Shown: positions 36,108 to 48,237, counted from the stretch's first letter. The stretch is DNA of 64,000 nucleotides from Spirometra erinaceieuropaei (GCA_902702965.1 CACRXP010000670.1:43616-107615), one strand, 5' to 3'. Program-made: numbers and translations. The notes: a model not told the origin generated them from the letters alone.

Positions 36108-37967
36108 AGCACTGTTGGTGGAAGACAGCCAGATATTGAATAGACGGCTGGGATTCTTAGATGCCACAAATTGCTTTCATTAACAAATAGAGCAAAAAAG
36201 TTGCCCTTGTGGTTGGAAAATCAAGCCCCCTGAGGAATTTCGGACATCACATTCAACAACTGAAGGCTTAACTCTTGTCTGGATTTTGTACTTGTTCTTT
36301 TCAAATGTTAAGGGTTTTGATACCTTTTGGTGGAACCCAACTAAGATAATATTGTCGTTTTTAGTTTTTATTATTTTGTCTAACAAGGCGGACAAGATAT
36401 TCACTAACGACAAGTAAAGAAGAGTTGTCAACAGTAGAAGAGTAAATCCGCATGTCACTCGAAAACCATTAATAGGTTAGGCAAAATGTAATTCAGACGA
36501 TCCCAGGAAGTCCTTAAGACCGTTTATGGAAGTATTGCGTGCTTAGTAAATACATCTAAAGGATGATGCAGCCTTCAGTATACGAATTTAGAATTCTTAA
36601 ATGCAGCCAGCTTTGACATGAAAATTGTTCGTTGTATTTGATTCTCCCAATTTTTACCTATGTTTTGGCAAAAAATCGTACAATGTGAGAGGACACGTTC
36701 AAGGTCTAAGGCAATTAATGCATAACCTATATGTTCGGTTCCGAATGCATAACTCTACTATTTAATTTCGCATTTTTATTACCGACAGGTCTGACGACTT
36801 TTTATCAATAGACCTCAGAGTTTGCAAACTATAAGTTCGCAAACGAAAAACGTTGTTTTTGCATGTCTCAATATCCCTAGGGTATTAGTGCAATTTTGTA
36901 TGGCTTGTCTTTCGAATTAATTTTTAGTTACTGGTTTGCAGGTTTACTTAAATATCAATGAACTTGCAGCTGTCGGTAAATTTATAGGATAATAAATTAT
37001 ACAATTATGTATCCAGATAGAGTATTGCAAATTCCGCTATTAATAGGCCTGATAATTCGAAAACGGAAGAAATAACCCACTTTGTTTTATGAAAAGCGAC
37101 ATAAGTCACTATTCAAAAGTAACGTTTTAAAATTGCCTCGCTTCATTTGAGCCAAAAAACTGACTAGATTGGGCACTGACAATAGTAAAATTTAAAAGTT
37201 GTATGTATTCTCTTTCGATCACGGCAAGCAAACGTAAGTTTTAAAATAAAAGGGTTAATGCACACTTTCCTTAAAACACCTGGATGCGAAAATACGAACA
37301 TAAGTAGAATCAAAGAGATGTAACTATCCATTTCTGTTTTCTAACAAATTAGACGCAAGACAAGCATGATCGACTATGTCCGATATCCTATGACGTTGTG
37401 TTATGTATATTTCACGAGGAAACGAAAACGACGTCTGTAAGTGATCGACTTATTTACCAAAGGGTTCTAGACGAATTCAAAGCAAGAAATTGACCGGAGT
37501 GAAAACTTTTAAGGCTGTGATTTTAGGCTCAAGAAATTCCCTGTTATAGCTTACCACTGATTATTTGTTTAGAAGGTCTTGGGTGATGTGTATTCAAAAC
37601 TTTGACGAACCGTCAAAGAAATTTAAGACCTTAAGGTCTCCCATGTACGCATCCAAAAATTCTGTAACATGAGCTGCCGGTATTTTTTGTGCAGGATTGC
37701 CGAAAAAGAGTGGTCATTGCTTTAAACTTATATTAATGGTTCCTCAGGGGGAATTCAATAATTCTGCCAAGTGTTTGTGGACGGCGTCAAATTCATCGGT
37801 GAGAGAGAGCACTACGAGGGTCTGTGTAGATCGGCCGGTGGGAACTTTGATTAACCGCACGATTACTTTCACATTTTATATGCAATCCAGGGTTTTGAGC
37901 AACGATAGATGCTCTTACTGTCCTCAAACGGTGAGCGACCCTTTACCATTATAACGCATATGAATAC
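36108..37967. other. Gene-free stretch between palindromes
   Basis: AT-rich, with short frames only (36180-36458 minus; 37697-37954 plus). No motifs or known repeat copies were recognised. Confidence 0.4.
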
Positions 37968-38066
37968 ACCCTGCCAACACATGTGTTGGCAGGGTATATA
38001 TTTCTGGGACGTATGTCCCCGAAATATATTTCGATTTTGGTCAGAGATAAGAGCTCTTATCTCTGA
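37968..38066. repeat. Cluster of three adjacent palindromes
   Basis: Palindrome 1 (37968-37995, perfect, 28 bp) is ACCCTGCCAACACA joined to its complement. Palindrome 2 (37996-38029) directly abuts it: 15-base arms with one mismatch around loop GTAT. Palindrome 3 (38041-38066, perfect, 26 bp) is TCAGAGATAAGAG joined to its complement. A fourth short perfect palindrome, AGCATTAATGCT, lies at 38180. The half-site of palindrome 1 (CCCTGCCAACAC) is nearly the same as the inverted ends of the element at 38199-38801. Confidence 0.85.
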
Positions 38067-38198
38067 CTTAAGCTGTGAGATACCATACGAAGGTCCACTA
38101 GCAGAAATTTATTTTATAGACAAATTGATGATTTATATTCCTCTTCCAATATCATGCAAGTGCGTGTTTGAATTCAAAAAGCATTAATGCTGTTCGAA

Positions 38199-38801
38199 CC
38201 CTGCCAGCACATTGCCCCTTCATAGGCGGGGCTGGAAGGGGCTGGGTGGGGCCAGAGCCCCGCCTGCCAGCACATGGCTCCTTCATAGGCGGGGCTGGAG
38301 GGGGCTGGGCGGGGCCAGAACCCCCTCTGGATTGAAGCCTTTTGAAGCGTATTTGCATCGAAAGATATGTTCCAAAAGCACCACTTATTGTACCTTCTTT
38401 GGAATTTATAGGAGCTAATTTATCAAAATTGGCTTATAAACCATGGAGAAAGCATCCGTTTACGCCCACTGAATGTAGCTGCGGATGAGCACAATATATT
38501 GAGGTTTTGTTTAAGTCCCTCATTGCTTAAACTCTTATTTGTCCACCGGTTTACAATCTGTGTGTGTTATTAATTCGTATATTTGACAATTGGGACGATA
38601 TTTTAAAGTGGTGCCAAAAGTGGGCTCGGATGTGGCGTCCCCTACGCATTTTTTTTCGCTGGCGGGGCTAGGCGGGGCTATCGCGTTGCATGCCCCGCCA
38701 CAGCCCCCTCCACAGCCCCGCCTAGCCCCCTCATAGCCCCCTCTAGCCCCGCCATTATTGAGGGGGCCAGGCGGGGCTAGGCGGGGCTGGTGCTGGCAGG
38801 G
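38199..38801. mobile_element. GC-rich element bounded by inverted CCCTGCCAGCAC ends
   Basis: The left end CCCTGCCAGCAC (38199-38210) and right end GTGCTGGCAGGG (38790-38801) are exact inverted repeats. Both ends carry GC-rich arrays of GGGGCT/GGCGGGGCTGG units, unlike the AT-rich surroundings. There is no coding capacity. Target-site duplication is not clear (left flank TTCGAA, right flank AAAGCA), so a MITE-like non-autonomous DNA transposon is a reasonable inference but unproven. The frames inside (38152-38358, 38212-38418, 38535-38819) are GC-driven artefacts. Confidence 0.55.
38201..38326 (+). repeat. Two tandem 63-bp units inside the GC-rich element
   Basis: The unit starting CTGCCAGCACAT at 38201 recurs at 38264 with few changes (TTGCCCCTTCATAGGCGGGG versus GGCTCCTTCATAGGCGGGG). 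Each unit carries the TIR-like CTGCCAGCAC sequence, so the terminus itself has been duplicated in tandem. Confidence 0.8.
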
Positions 38802-38809
38802 AAAGCATA

Positions 38810-40512
38810 TTAATTTCAACTCATAAAGTCACCGTTTTCATGGCCTTTATTTCCAAATTTACATGTTGTTTAACGATTCTCATAGTTATATAATAGCAGT
38901 GGAAACCCTACTTTGCTCTATCAAGCCTGGAAGGCCTAATTACACCGAATATTTAATTCACTGTCAGTTCAGAATAACCCCCCAACGGACTACGTGACTT
39001 CAAGGAAGAAAGACATGAAAAGCAGAAGGGGAATTTAGAGGACAGTGAAGTTCAAATGTTCTCGAAGAAGTATGCCTTGTGTTTAATTTACCAAAAAACA
39101 AAAATTGGTCGTAGGTACATGTTTATTTATTAGGTACATTTACTATTACATCAAGAAACAATTTGGACAAAAGGTCAGTATCAGCCTTACGGAACCAAGT
39201 ACAGGACATTTAGAAGGAGGATATTAAGAAGACGGAGATAAATGAGAGAGACCGCCTCGGTATGAAAGTGAGTTTTCGGAGTGCAGAACAGGTCTCTTAG
39301 CGTCCCATTTGTTTACATTGATGTAAAATGACTAGTTTAAACAATCTAGAAACTGAACTGTCAAACGTTTACCTTTCTGAAGAAAGCAAGATATAAACGA
39401 ACAATTTTCGTTTACTTGCTGCATGTTCATATGTCGGGACGCCAAATTCGCCTGTGTGACTGTTCACTATATAAGCAGTTATCTACCTTAGACTGAGTAT
39501 GAAACTGGCCATTGAGAAGTCAAAACGGCTGGAAGATGTACTGCACAAGAGGATTCCAGAGAAGCCGGTTATAAGCGAAAACCCCTTTGACGCCAGAGAC
39601 TGTGCTAAATACAGTGGCATATTATAACCTTGTTCTCTCCGGCAATATCCAACTGGCTGATTCCCGCTTGGAGGGAATGGCTTACGGCATATGAATCACA
39701 ACGACCTCGTCCCTGGCATTATGACCCGTTTAGCAATGGCTTTCTTGTCTTGCTTTCGCATTGCATCTGTGATGACAGCATTCGGCTGATTTATAAAGGG
39801 AATTGAGATACGTCAGTTTATTGGTATTAACAATGGTATCGAAAGGAATGCGGGTGAAGAAAACGGAATCATTGTGCGGATGTCGAGATAAAGAGAACCT
39901 CTGATCGGTAGACGGATCCGCCGGTTGACTTAGGCCGCTGGTGGACCATACGTCGACTGCAGACACTGTCGCTAGGTGGGGTAGGACAAATGACCCGATA
40001 ATGATAGTACATTAAATTTTCCGCCCAATTTTCTCCCTCACGAATGTTTTAGTACTTAAATAAGGACAAAATTAGGCCAATTCACACTCTATTATCACAA
40101 GACGGTTAGGCATGGCTAACGTGGGTGATAAGTCATTCGCACACAAAAGGGATTTCCTCTAATTGCTGATTAAGGCGGATTTTTAACAATTCAAGCGGGA
40201 ACCCGTCCACACGACCTCATGCAGCCAGCATTGACCATCCAAGCGATCCAAACGGAGCGTCCTTCAGCCGATGTTTCAGCTTTGGACAGAAACGGCTGCG
40301 AGAAGTACAGGACGCATGGATAGCTCGCAGTGCCGAGGAGGGCCGAGAATATGCGTAAAGCAATGTATGAAAGAGCTTCTTCGCAGCGATCCAGTCAGTC
40401 TACAGTTCCATTGCCGAATGAAATACCGTGCTTCACAGTACCAGCGGAATAACCCTTTTAACCGAGAATTCGCAGAGGCTGAAGCACTGGGCAGAACACT
40501 TGCGAAATGCAC
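38810..40512. other. Gene-free stretch
   Basis: No domain-bearing frame is seen. Frames at 39730-39966 (-), 40271-40516 (+) and 40276-40512 (-) lack convincing motifs. No repeat family from elsewhere in the window was recognised. Confidence 0.4.
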
Positions 40513-42328
40513 TTAACTGCCGACATTCCAGACGCCGCCATCGAGTGGCTCTTCCGATTGGAATTTAACATCGGATAGGATCTCCCGCCTTCCCTTCCAA
40601 AAACCACCATAAACCAGATCCTTTATCATTTCAAGCACATTTATGTCGTGATCGTCAATACTTATTTGAGGCTGGTGGTCGTCACCAATCACCACGAACA
40701 AGCATTTGTGCTAAAAAAGAAAGGCGCCGTGTGCAGCACCAATGGGCAAAGGTCAGTATGTCATTATTAGGGAGTTCGGGCATGCTGTCACGATCTGCTG
40801 GCTTATATCGATATGCAACTTTGAGCTCACCAGCATACATGAAGAGACTGCCATCCTGAAATCAACCTGATACCTCGTTGACAAAAGGTTAAAACCAAAG
40901 CGGGCCAAGTATAATACCCTGAATCATTCCACTCCTCACAGATGTGGGTTGGAGATAGCATTTGAAATCTTAACCCGTTCTGTGTTAATGCCCAGGAAAG
41001 AGGATATCAAATTCAGAAGTTTGTCACCTATTCCGAAAGAGAGCATTTTCAGGAGAAGAGTATGCTCAACACGACTAAAAGCCTTAGTTAAATCGAAAAA
41101 GACTGTGTAAATTGCGAAACCCTTGTCCCTCGACTGGAGAACATGATAGAAAACAAAGCGCTGACAGGCGTCGCAAGACCGAGCTTGGAGGAATCCATGC
41201 CTAGTAGCATTCAGTTGGTTATACTCTGCTAAGTGAAAAATCATATTATCTTAGATCAATGTCTTTAAGATGTTAGAAACTTCCGGGAGTGTGTTTCTTG
41301 GCAGAAAGTCATCAAATGACATAGAGTGACGATGTTTAAGAATTTCTTCCTCAAAGTAGGATAGGTTTCACTTTCTAGGGCGTGATTAAATATCTTGCAC
41401 ACGAGGGATGGGAAATTTACATTTGCTTCCGCCTTTATAATGCTAAGTGTGACAGCGTCAGGTCCTAAACTATGAGATTGACGATGAGGGCAAATCGCCA
41501 CAGTCACGTCCTTCAGGTTTTTTTCCTGAGTTAAAAGGGGACTGACAGTGCCCAAGGGGCGCTACAATAAACCTATTCTATTCTATTCGAAGTTAGGGTC
41601 CAGATTCGTACCTGGATGTTGGAAAGCGCAACGGTTGCGATTTAGTAAAGTTTTTGGACAAGAAGTCATTAAAACTATCGGCGGCGAACTGGGTGTCCGC
41701 TATAGGACTTCCAAGAGCGTCTAAAGGACGTTCATCAAGCGGTTTTTGTAGAAGTGCGTCTCTTCGGCTAGCCGTTTTTCTTCGGAAAAACTATTTGCCG
41801 TCCAATAATTTCACAAATCGAGGACAGAACGGAAACGTCGTTCTGAAGATGGAATCAATGAGAAAGTATGCGCTACCTACGGCAAAAGAGTAAGGGGAGG
41901 AAAACCTCATCCCGTACCTTAATTATTTTCTAACGGGAACAAGGCGAGAAGCAAGCGAATTTAAAATTTTGCACAGTTAAGCAGTGGAAACATTTACATC
42001 CGAAATTAGGAAGATGTCAGTCCAGTCGTGGGAATTAAGCTGCGTTAATAACTCGAACGCGCGACCTGATCGGAAATCGACGAAGAAGCTATACTTTGGT
42101 TCTTTCGTATAAACGGCCTAGTGATGACACTGCAAAAGGCATGAGACCTATATAGAAAATTACAACAAGTATGCTTGATCCTTGAGCGGGAAAATCGACA
42201 ACCTGACTCCATATGCCAACACCCACAGTCTCAAGTAAATCTTCGAAAATGTTGGGGTCGGAAGGCTGTGACCAGCGGATTTCGGGAAGGTTTAATTCAC
42301 CCACATTCACTTGATACTCAAAGGTCAA
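40513..42328 (-). mobile_element. Dead CR1/Jockey-like LINE fragment (EN to RT)
   Basis: Read on the minus strand in order: an endonuclease block (VGELNLPEIRW, from 'GDFNLP'; VDFPAQGSSILVVIFY) at 42328-42089; an RT lead-in (SLGPDAVTLSIIKAEA) near 41.46 kb; RT blocks HGFLQARSCDACQ, AIYTVFFDLTKAFSRVEHTL and VKISNAISNPHL (41244-40936); then FMYAGELKVAYRY near 40.84 kb; and KCLFVVIGDDHQPQISIDDH plus VLEMIKDL (40701-40513). The catalytic box is YAGE, not YADD, and many frameshifts and stops occur. This is an old relic; the RT C-terminus is cut off at about 40.5 kb. Confidence 0.78.
41535..41592 (+). repeat. Plus-sense retroelement tail with TATTC repeats
   Basis: GGCGCTACAATAAACC is followed by CTATTCTATTCTATTCG, a typical short-tandem 3' tail of a flatworm LINE or SINE. 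It interrupts the minus-strand LINE relic, so a small plus-sense insertion probably lies here. Confidence 0.4.
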
Positions 42329-42965
42329 GTCAGCCGCGGCATGGAATGTCTTTGAGAGATCGAGATTCTCACAGGCGTTGGATGGGCAGTAGACACAGCC
42401 GATGAGAAATGAGTACTAATTTTAAAGCATCCTAGAGCCATAGCGGCCTTCTACATCAGAAATATGTGGGAGGTCTAGTGGCGGAAAAGCAAGTGATTGC
42501 TTAACGTGAATGCAGCTCCCTCACACCACGGCTGTATTGACGACCAATCAAATGCAAGTGTAGTCTCGAAGAGAGACTATACCGGCGGCCCCTGGAAAAC
42601 CACAGCAAGTGTCTCACTCAAGGACGAGTCCGAGTTCAATCTCCGCCACTCGTACCCTGAGTAAATCCCGTTTCTCTAAGAAGTCTCTTCCTTCAAAATC
42701 ACCAGCCACTTTCTCAAACTGCACAGCCCAAATACAGCGTGTTTCTAACTAGGTTAGCATAGGTCAGTATATTTTAAGGGTAATAGGCAACGTCTTTGGA
42801 CATCGCATTGTAAAGTGTGCATTCAATATATAACTTTACATAAACATGGTACTGAGATGTTGTCAGTAGTACATACATACAACAGAATACTTTCCAGTGA
42901 AAATGCAGGACCAAAACTCAAGAACATTCAGTTGTAGTGGATATCGGTAAAATGAAATGGCAGTC

Positions 42966-43340
42966 ATCCGCATAAGCGGTAAATGTATGTAAGGCGTTGG
43001 TTTGGCACCACAGACTTGTTCTGTACGGAACAGCGGTATTGTCCAAGCAAATATACATCTAGTCTTTGCTTGAACGTCTGCGTGGTATCCGCCATTATTA
43101 CGTCCTCGGGAAGCCCGTTCCAGGCACCGACGACTCGCTGTGAAAAACAGTACTTGCGAATGTCCAGGCGGCATCGGGATCCCCGAAGCTTTAAAGAGTT
43201 CCCACGGAGGTTAGTTGTTGGGTCCAGGGTGAAGGAATCATCGAGGTTTAGGGCACAGTCCCGGTTCCTCAATATCCGATATGCCTGTATGAGATCTCCT
43301 CGAATCTGCCTGTACCGTTTGGCCTCATATCAAAGAGATT
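42966..43340 (-). mobile_element. LINE RT C-terminal fragment (minus)
   Basis: The minus frame reads RYRQIRGDLIQAYRI, then LRGSRCRLDIRKYCFSQRVV, GAWNGLPEDVIMADTTQTFK and QRLDVYL. 'F.QR...WN.LP..V..A.....FK..LD' is the conserved C-terminal block of CR1/Jockey-type reverse transcriptases. It lies upstream (in minus sense) of the endonuclease of the next relic, so it belongs to a separate insertion. Confidence 0.78.
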
Positions 43341-43394
43341 AGGCTGGATAAACCGACATTGCCGTGTATTAATAGAATTTCCGCCCATATATAT

Positions 43395-43550
43395 GCAGAA
43401 TGACATTACCGACAAAGACAAGGGAGACTTGAATGGCCATTTCTGGCTTATTAGCCGTCGTCAGCCAGACATACAGAACTCCTCCCTCCCACGAGGTGTG
43501 GAACACCCGAGGCTCGAACTCGCGACCTGTTAGTTAGAAGTTATACATTT
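43395..43550 (-). repeat. tRNA-derived SINE S1 (minus)
   Basis: In reverse orientation: tail ACCGACAAAGACAAGGGAGA, core GGCCATTTCTGGCTTATTAG, then GAGGCTCGAACTCGCGACC, which is the complement of a Pol III B-box (GTTCGAGCCTC-like). The A-box end is truncated or decayed at about 43.55 kb. Confidence 0.75.
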
Positions 43551-43559
43551 GAATTCGAT

Positions 43560-44269
43560 TTCTTAATCTCTTGCACAATTTTCCAGTGCAGATCCGACAA
43601 ACTTTCCTATTTTTTTGTCATAAGTCATCTTTGCTTCCCGCCGTGTTTTGTCGATTTAACATAAAGCGAAAATATATTCATAGTTTTTTGCCCAAAACGT
43701 CCTCAATCCTATTAAGGTTTACCCGCTTATATAAAGGGTTTTCTTCGTAAAATTTTGAATAGCATTATATTTTAAAGGATAAACCGTCTCCAATGGCCGC
43801 TTTTATCGTCGGCTTACTGTCTAGTAGGTGAACTATATTGTTCTCTATTTTATCCTACATAGCCTCATTAACCAATTCAAATTTACTCACGATTTTGTTT
43901 TGCCACCTACTTTATTGTCATTTATCCGTTGGTTTTTCAAGTTTACATTGCATTATTGCGTTAAAATTGCTTAGTATCAATTGTGCTGTCTAGCCCACCA
44001 ATACTAATAGGTTTCAGAAACTGTTTCATCACACATAGCCTCATTCATATCTCATTGAAGTTTCTACAGCTATCATCACTATAAACTTTTGGACTGAAGT
44101 CTTGCTTTGCTTTTTGGCATGAAACTCCAGGCAACCCTTCGTCGAAATCTGAAATATACTAAACCCCAATTAAAACCAATTGAACATTAGAAGAAAATAG
44201 TCCTTAGGCACTTGATAATTTTAACTATTTTATGTCTCGTTACGGATAAATTTTTTCTGTTCCTGGTGC
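43560..44269. other. AT-rich stretch, possible LINE 5' region
   Basis: No frame or motif is seen. It may include the 5' leader of the CR1-like LINE that starts to be recognisable at 44.27 kb, but the 5' boundary cannot be fixed. Confidence 0.3.
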
Positions 44270-45406
44270 CGTTCTTGAAGGAAAGTTGTCAACACTTACG
44301 TCTCAGCAGTGTGAGAAGCTCAGGCCTCTCATTGACCTGGTTGCTAGTGAGACCGAAGACAAACACAAACGAAGATTAAACTTCATTTTAAAATAGGTTC
44401 CTAAGAGTAGACAGTCAATTGATGTCGCTTTCCACCTTCTTTACTCATGCGGCTTCAACTTTAGGGTCGCTAAAGATAAAAGACTTTCATCCAGGAGCAA
44501 AAATCCACTAATTCTTGTCAAACTCTTTTTTCGATAGAAGTGGACTTTATTTTCTCCCATTTGGAGCGCTCGGCTCGATATCTCAGGGGAAATAAACCTT
44601 TTATTGGTCGAGATAAAACTCCACTGCAACGAAGTGTTCCTCTCCCATTAACAAAGGTTAAGCCACCCCGTAATTCTACTCATCTGCCGTTTGCCCCTAA
44701 AACAGATTCTCCATCGAGCGTCAACCAAACCTCCCTCTTATCTGCAGTGGCCCCAGTCCCATCTAGCACCTCAACTGAGCACATAATCACTGAGTCAGTT
44801 GAAACCAACCTCATTAAAACACCCCCGAGAATCAAGGATTGCTCAAATGCGGCTCCCAAATTTACGAGGGAGCTTGATCTTAACAGTAAAGCTGAGCCAA
44901 TCCTAGAACCACAAACGACCCATAGCACTCAGAATAATAAACCAGTTACTCAACCTACATCGAATCCATCCCGTTACCGCCCCTGGCCACTCAGGTCTGA
45001 CCCTGCGGTTACGTCAAATAAGCCAGATGATAGTTCAGGGAGACCTTTGCTTAATCCTATCCTGAATTCTCAACTAAATGTAAACACCTCTGTTGTGAAG
45101 CCTGCTTGCACACCAGCCTGCAAAATGCAAGTAAACTGTTTCTCAGAATCTTTACTTCCGTTACGTAACATAAACTACGTCTCATATTATGCTAACAATT
45201 CACAAAATCCTATTTTCATGCCTCCTATTTTTCCAACCCAACAAAATAGCTTTCGTCTTCCTGGTCCTCCTCAAAGATTTTTCAATACAATGCTGCCTGC
45301 TAGTGGTAATTACACCACAAATTTTAGACTACAACAACTTTGTCTTCCACCGATTGCTTCGTCCCAACAGCTAACGTTTTCACAACCAGCTCTCGCTTTT
45401 TCATAA
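44270..45406 (+). pseudogene. LINE ORF1 (nucleic-acid-binding type, disrupted)
   Basis: The start is seen as LSTLTSQQCEKLRPLIDLVA, then ETEDKHKRRLNFILK, and after in-frame stops, GFNFRVAKDKRLSSRSKNPL. A second frame (44540-45406, 288 codons) follows with GNKPFIGRDKTPLQRS and a long Pro/Thr/Asn/Ser-rich tail. 'KH.RR.N' and 'FI..D.T.LQR' elements are typical of ORF1 in flatworm CR1-like elements. ORF1 proteins bind element RNA; nothing more specific can be said. Confidence 0.6.
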
Positions 45407-45501
45407 GAAGCAATGAGCGGAACCTACATATTAAGAATACGGTCAGTATTACCTCTGTCAACGCAATATTAGTCGTGCAAAGGATTGCATAACTAAGAAG
45501 T

Positions 45502-46417
45502 ATGGCTGTTGATTTTGACCCAGACGTATTGTGCATCACTGAATCATGGGGTCACTCTCTAATTTCATACTCGGCAATCAATATAGATAGCCTCGGTTTA
45601 TACCGCCAGGATCGTGTCGAAAGACGCGGCGGTGGTTGCCTTCCTTACATAAGAGCCTCACTTACACAGTCGCCTTATGACCTGAACATTTCCTCCTTCT
45701 CTGGAAATTTATGTTTCGCATCGATAATACTTCCGCAAAATAGGAAAGCCTTAGTCGGATGTGTATATAATCCTCCTTGTTACTCCGGAAATGAAAACCA
45801 ATTCCGTGAACTCTTTGAAAAAATTGTTGAGACTCCTTTCGATGCCAAGAGTATCGTAGGTGATTTTAACTTGCCAGAAATTGACTGGCACACACACATA
45901 CTTCCTCTCCTAGGTTCCAGAAGCTACTTGACACCATTTATTTTTCAAATCTGTCTAAATTAGTCTACCCTTCGACCATAAATGATACTGTATTAGACTT
46001 AATTTTCACCAATGGCACCTTCCCCTATCTATGGATTTCTATCATGACCTTTTCGCAAATGATCATGCATTAATTAATTGTCCTTTTCCAGTTGCCATGT
46101 CCGCAAAGCCAACAGTACAACGTAGTTTTTTTGAATTTGGTAATATTAACGAGGAATTAGTAAATAAGTTTAAAAACACTCTTGATTGGCACAATAGTTT
46201 TTCAAATAATGATCTTAGTGTTTTCAACAATTTATTAGAATGCGTAACAGAAGGTCTTCTCGAACTAATTCCACGGAAGACGTTCAAATCGAGTTCCACT
46301 TCCACTGCTGTCCAACACTTTCTTAAAAGCAAACTTAAAAAGCTACGGAAGCAGCTTAAAGCCCCTTCTGTTAGCTTAGTATCAGTTCATCTTAGAATCG
46401 TCGAAACTTTTGAATAA
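45502..46417 (+). pseudogene. LINE ORF2 endonuclease domain and linker, frameshifted
   Basis: Starts MAVDFDPDVLCITESWG, with the Mg-binding Glu in 'ITESW', and continues LVGCVYNPPCYSGNE and IVGDFNLPEIDWHTH. These are the LINE apurinic-endonuclease boxes 'GDFN.P.I.W'. A frame change occurs near 45.96 kb. The linker frame (46031-46417) contains FTANDHALI-type sequence (here FANDHALINCPFPVAM), where the final catalytic His box 'SDH' is altered to 'NDH'. Confidence 0.75.
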
Positions 46418-46839
46418 GCTTCGTAAATGAGGCTCTCGCGAGATAGGCGTAGAGAATCTTTAGCTATTAATGACGTGAATGCTTCTAAATCAGTTGCTCA
46501 AATCTTCCATTAAAAATCATCTGCTAAATCCCACCAAGTCATTCCGCCTTTGCTTAGTACCAACGATACCTTCATAACAGAGGAGTCAGGCAAAGCAGAC
46601 ATGTGAAATTCTTTCTCTGCCAAACATTTTACCATCGAAACTGACCCGATCCCTTTGGTTCCTCCGTTGTCTGATGCCTCTCTCAGCATCATTAATTTTC
46701 TCCTGAAACTATTCAAAAACTGATAAAATATCCTCCTAACTCTCACTCAGTAGCTACGGACAATATCCCAAACTCTCTTATAAAACAGCTAAGAGATTTT
46801 CCTCATCTGCTTAACAAACTCTTTACGGAATTCCTCGTA

Positions 46840-48237
46840 AATGGGGAAAGCTTCTATTATTATTCCAGTATTTAAGTCTGACTGTCGTTTTGACTTACAG
46901 AACTATCGAGGTGTCCATAAAACGCCTTCTCTCTCTCTTACACCTTTGAAAAAATTATCGCCGTAAAAATTACTGACTTTTGCATAGCCAATCAAGTTAT
47001 AAGACCTTCCCAGAATGTTTTTTTACCAGATCGCTCTTGTGAAACATGTCATTTGTCGTTTCTCAATCTAGTTACCTCTCTTCTTAATGACCATCTATCT
47101 GTTTTCGTTATATACTTTGATCTTAGTAAAGCCTTTGATAAAGCGCCACATAAAAGACTCTTGGTTGAATTGGAAGCTATGGAATTCGCAGTCCACTAAT
47201 AGACCATATTAAGTCATAGCTGTCTAATCGTAAACAAAAGGTTTTAGTGGGATCTTCACTTTCCCGTGAAAGCCCTTTTATAAGTGGTGTCCTACAAGGC
47301 ACCGTTTTATATCCTCTTTTGTTCCTGCATTACATAAATGATATTTCGGGAGCAGTTAAACATTCTCAATCATTTATTTATGCCGATGATCTCAAATGTG
47401 TATATTCTTTCAATAAATTTACGAGCCTTCATTGCCTGGAGAAAATCCATGCGGACTTGCTTGCTCTCTCAGCTTGGAGCTGAAAATGGCTAATTGAATT
47501 CTCTCCGCCTAGATCTCGCTAGATGTCTTTTGGATCTGAGAGGCAACCCCAACCAGCGGCCTTTCAAGGCACACATATGATTGAATGTACCACCATCAAA
47601 GATTTAGGTTTAAGCTACACTAATAATCTTGATCTCTCGCCAAACGCTGACAGAGTTACAGCCAAAGCTGCCCTGATTTGTGGCTTTATTTCTTACCATT
47701 TCTATCTTCCTGAAATTAAATTAAGGCTCTATCGTATGTTTGTACTTCCCGTTCTCGAGTATTTTTGCCCATTCTTTGGTTTGATGAATGAAGCTAGTCG
47801 TTTAAAAATTGAAAATGTCCAAAGACGTTTTTCTAAAAAAACTTTTAGATAAGGAACATCCGGCTAATTTACCTAAAATTTTATGGGTTCGAAGACTAGA
47901 AGCAGGCTTCTGTCTCCCCTTTCGCATTAATCACAGCTCAACTTTTCCTCGGATTTCAGCACTTACCCCTAGTACTCGCCCACACAATCTTCGCAACTCG
48001 TCCTTGATTATACCTCTGCCAGCTTCCTCCACCTCTACGCGTCCTCTTGTTTTCGCTTCCAGATATACTTTCCTCTGGAATAACCTTCCAATAAATATAA
48101 GATCTTCAGAAAATCTACACACATTTAAGAGAAGGTTACGCCTTTATTTAAATACTGACTCGATTAAACTTTTATTTTCCTCATCCTTCTCGGACAACTT
48201 TCTCTGTGACTCTGAGAAAGGGCCACCGGGAATTTAG
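46840..48237 (+). pseudogene. LINE ORF2 reverse transcriptase, frameshifted
   Basis: RT blocks in order across changing frames: SIIIPVFKSDCRFDLQNYRG, SCETCHLSFLNLVTSLLNDH, VIYFDLSKAFDKAPHKRLL, ESPFISGVLQGTVLYPLLF, the catalytic box FIYADDLKCVYSF, TIKDLGLSYTNNLDLSPNAD, VLPVLEYFCPFF and the C-terminal YTFLWNNLPINIRSSENLHT. YADD is intact, but frames change near 47.2, 47.5 and 47.8 kb and stops interrupt. Confidence 0.82.

Noticed and set aside
38199..38801. CRISPR-like or piggyBac-type interpretation of the repeats
   Set aside because: There are no regular spacers and the setting is eukaryotic; the CCCTG..CAGGG ends lack flanking TTAA target duplications.
38152..38819. Pro/Gly-rich frames on both strands
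   Set aside because: Produced by the GGGGCT-type GC-rich arrays.
39730..39966. Possible N-terminal Dzip-domain exon of DZIP1 (DSVFFTRIPFDTIVNTNKLT)
   Set aside because: There is faint resemblance to the N-terminal DZIP1 pattern, but no Trp-Arg core, no good donor site and no start codon; too weak to annotate.
40513..40701. Looks like a terminal exon with a strong acceptor (CTTTCTTTTTTAG)
   Set aside because: KCLFVVIGDDHQPQISIDDH and VLEMIKDL are the continuation of the LINE reverse transcriptase relic, so it is not a host exon.
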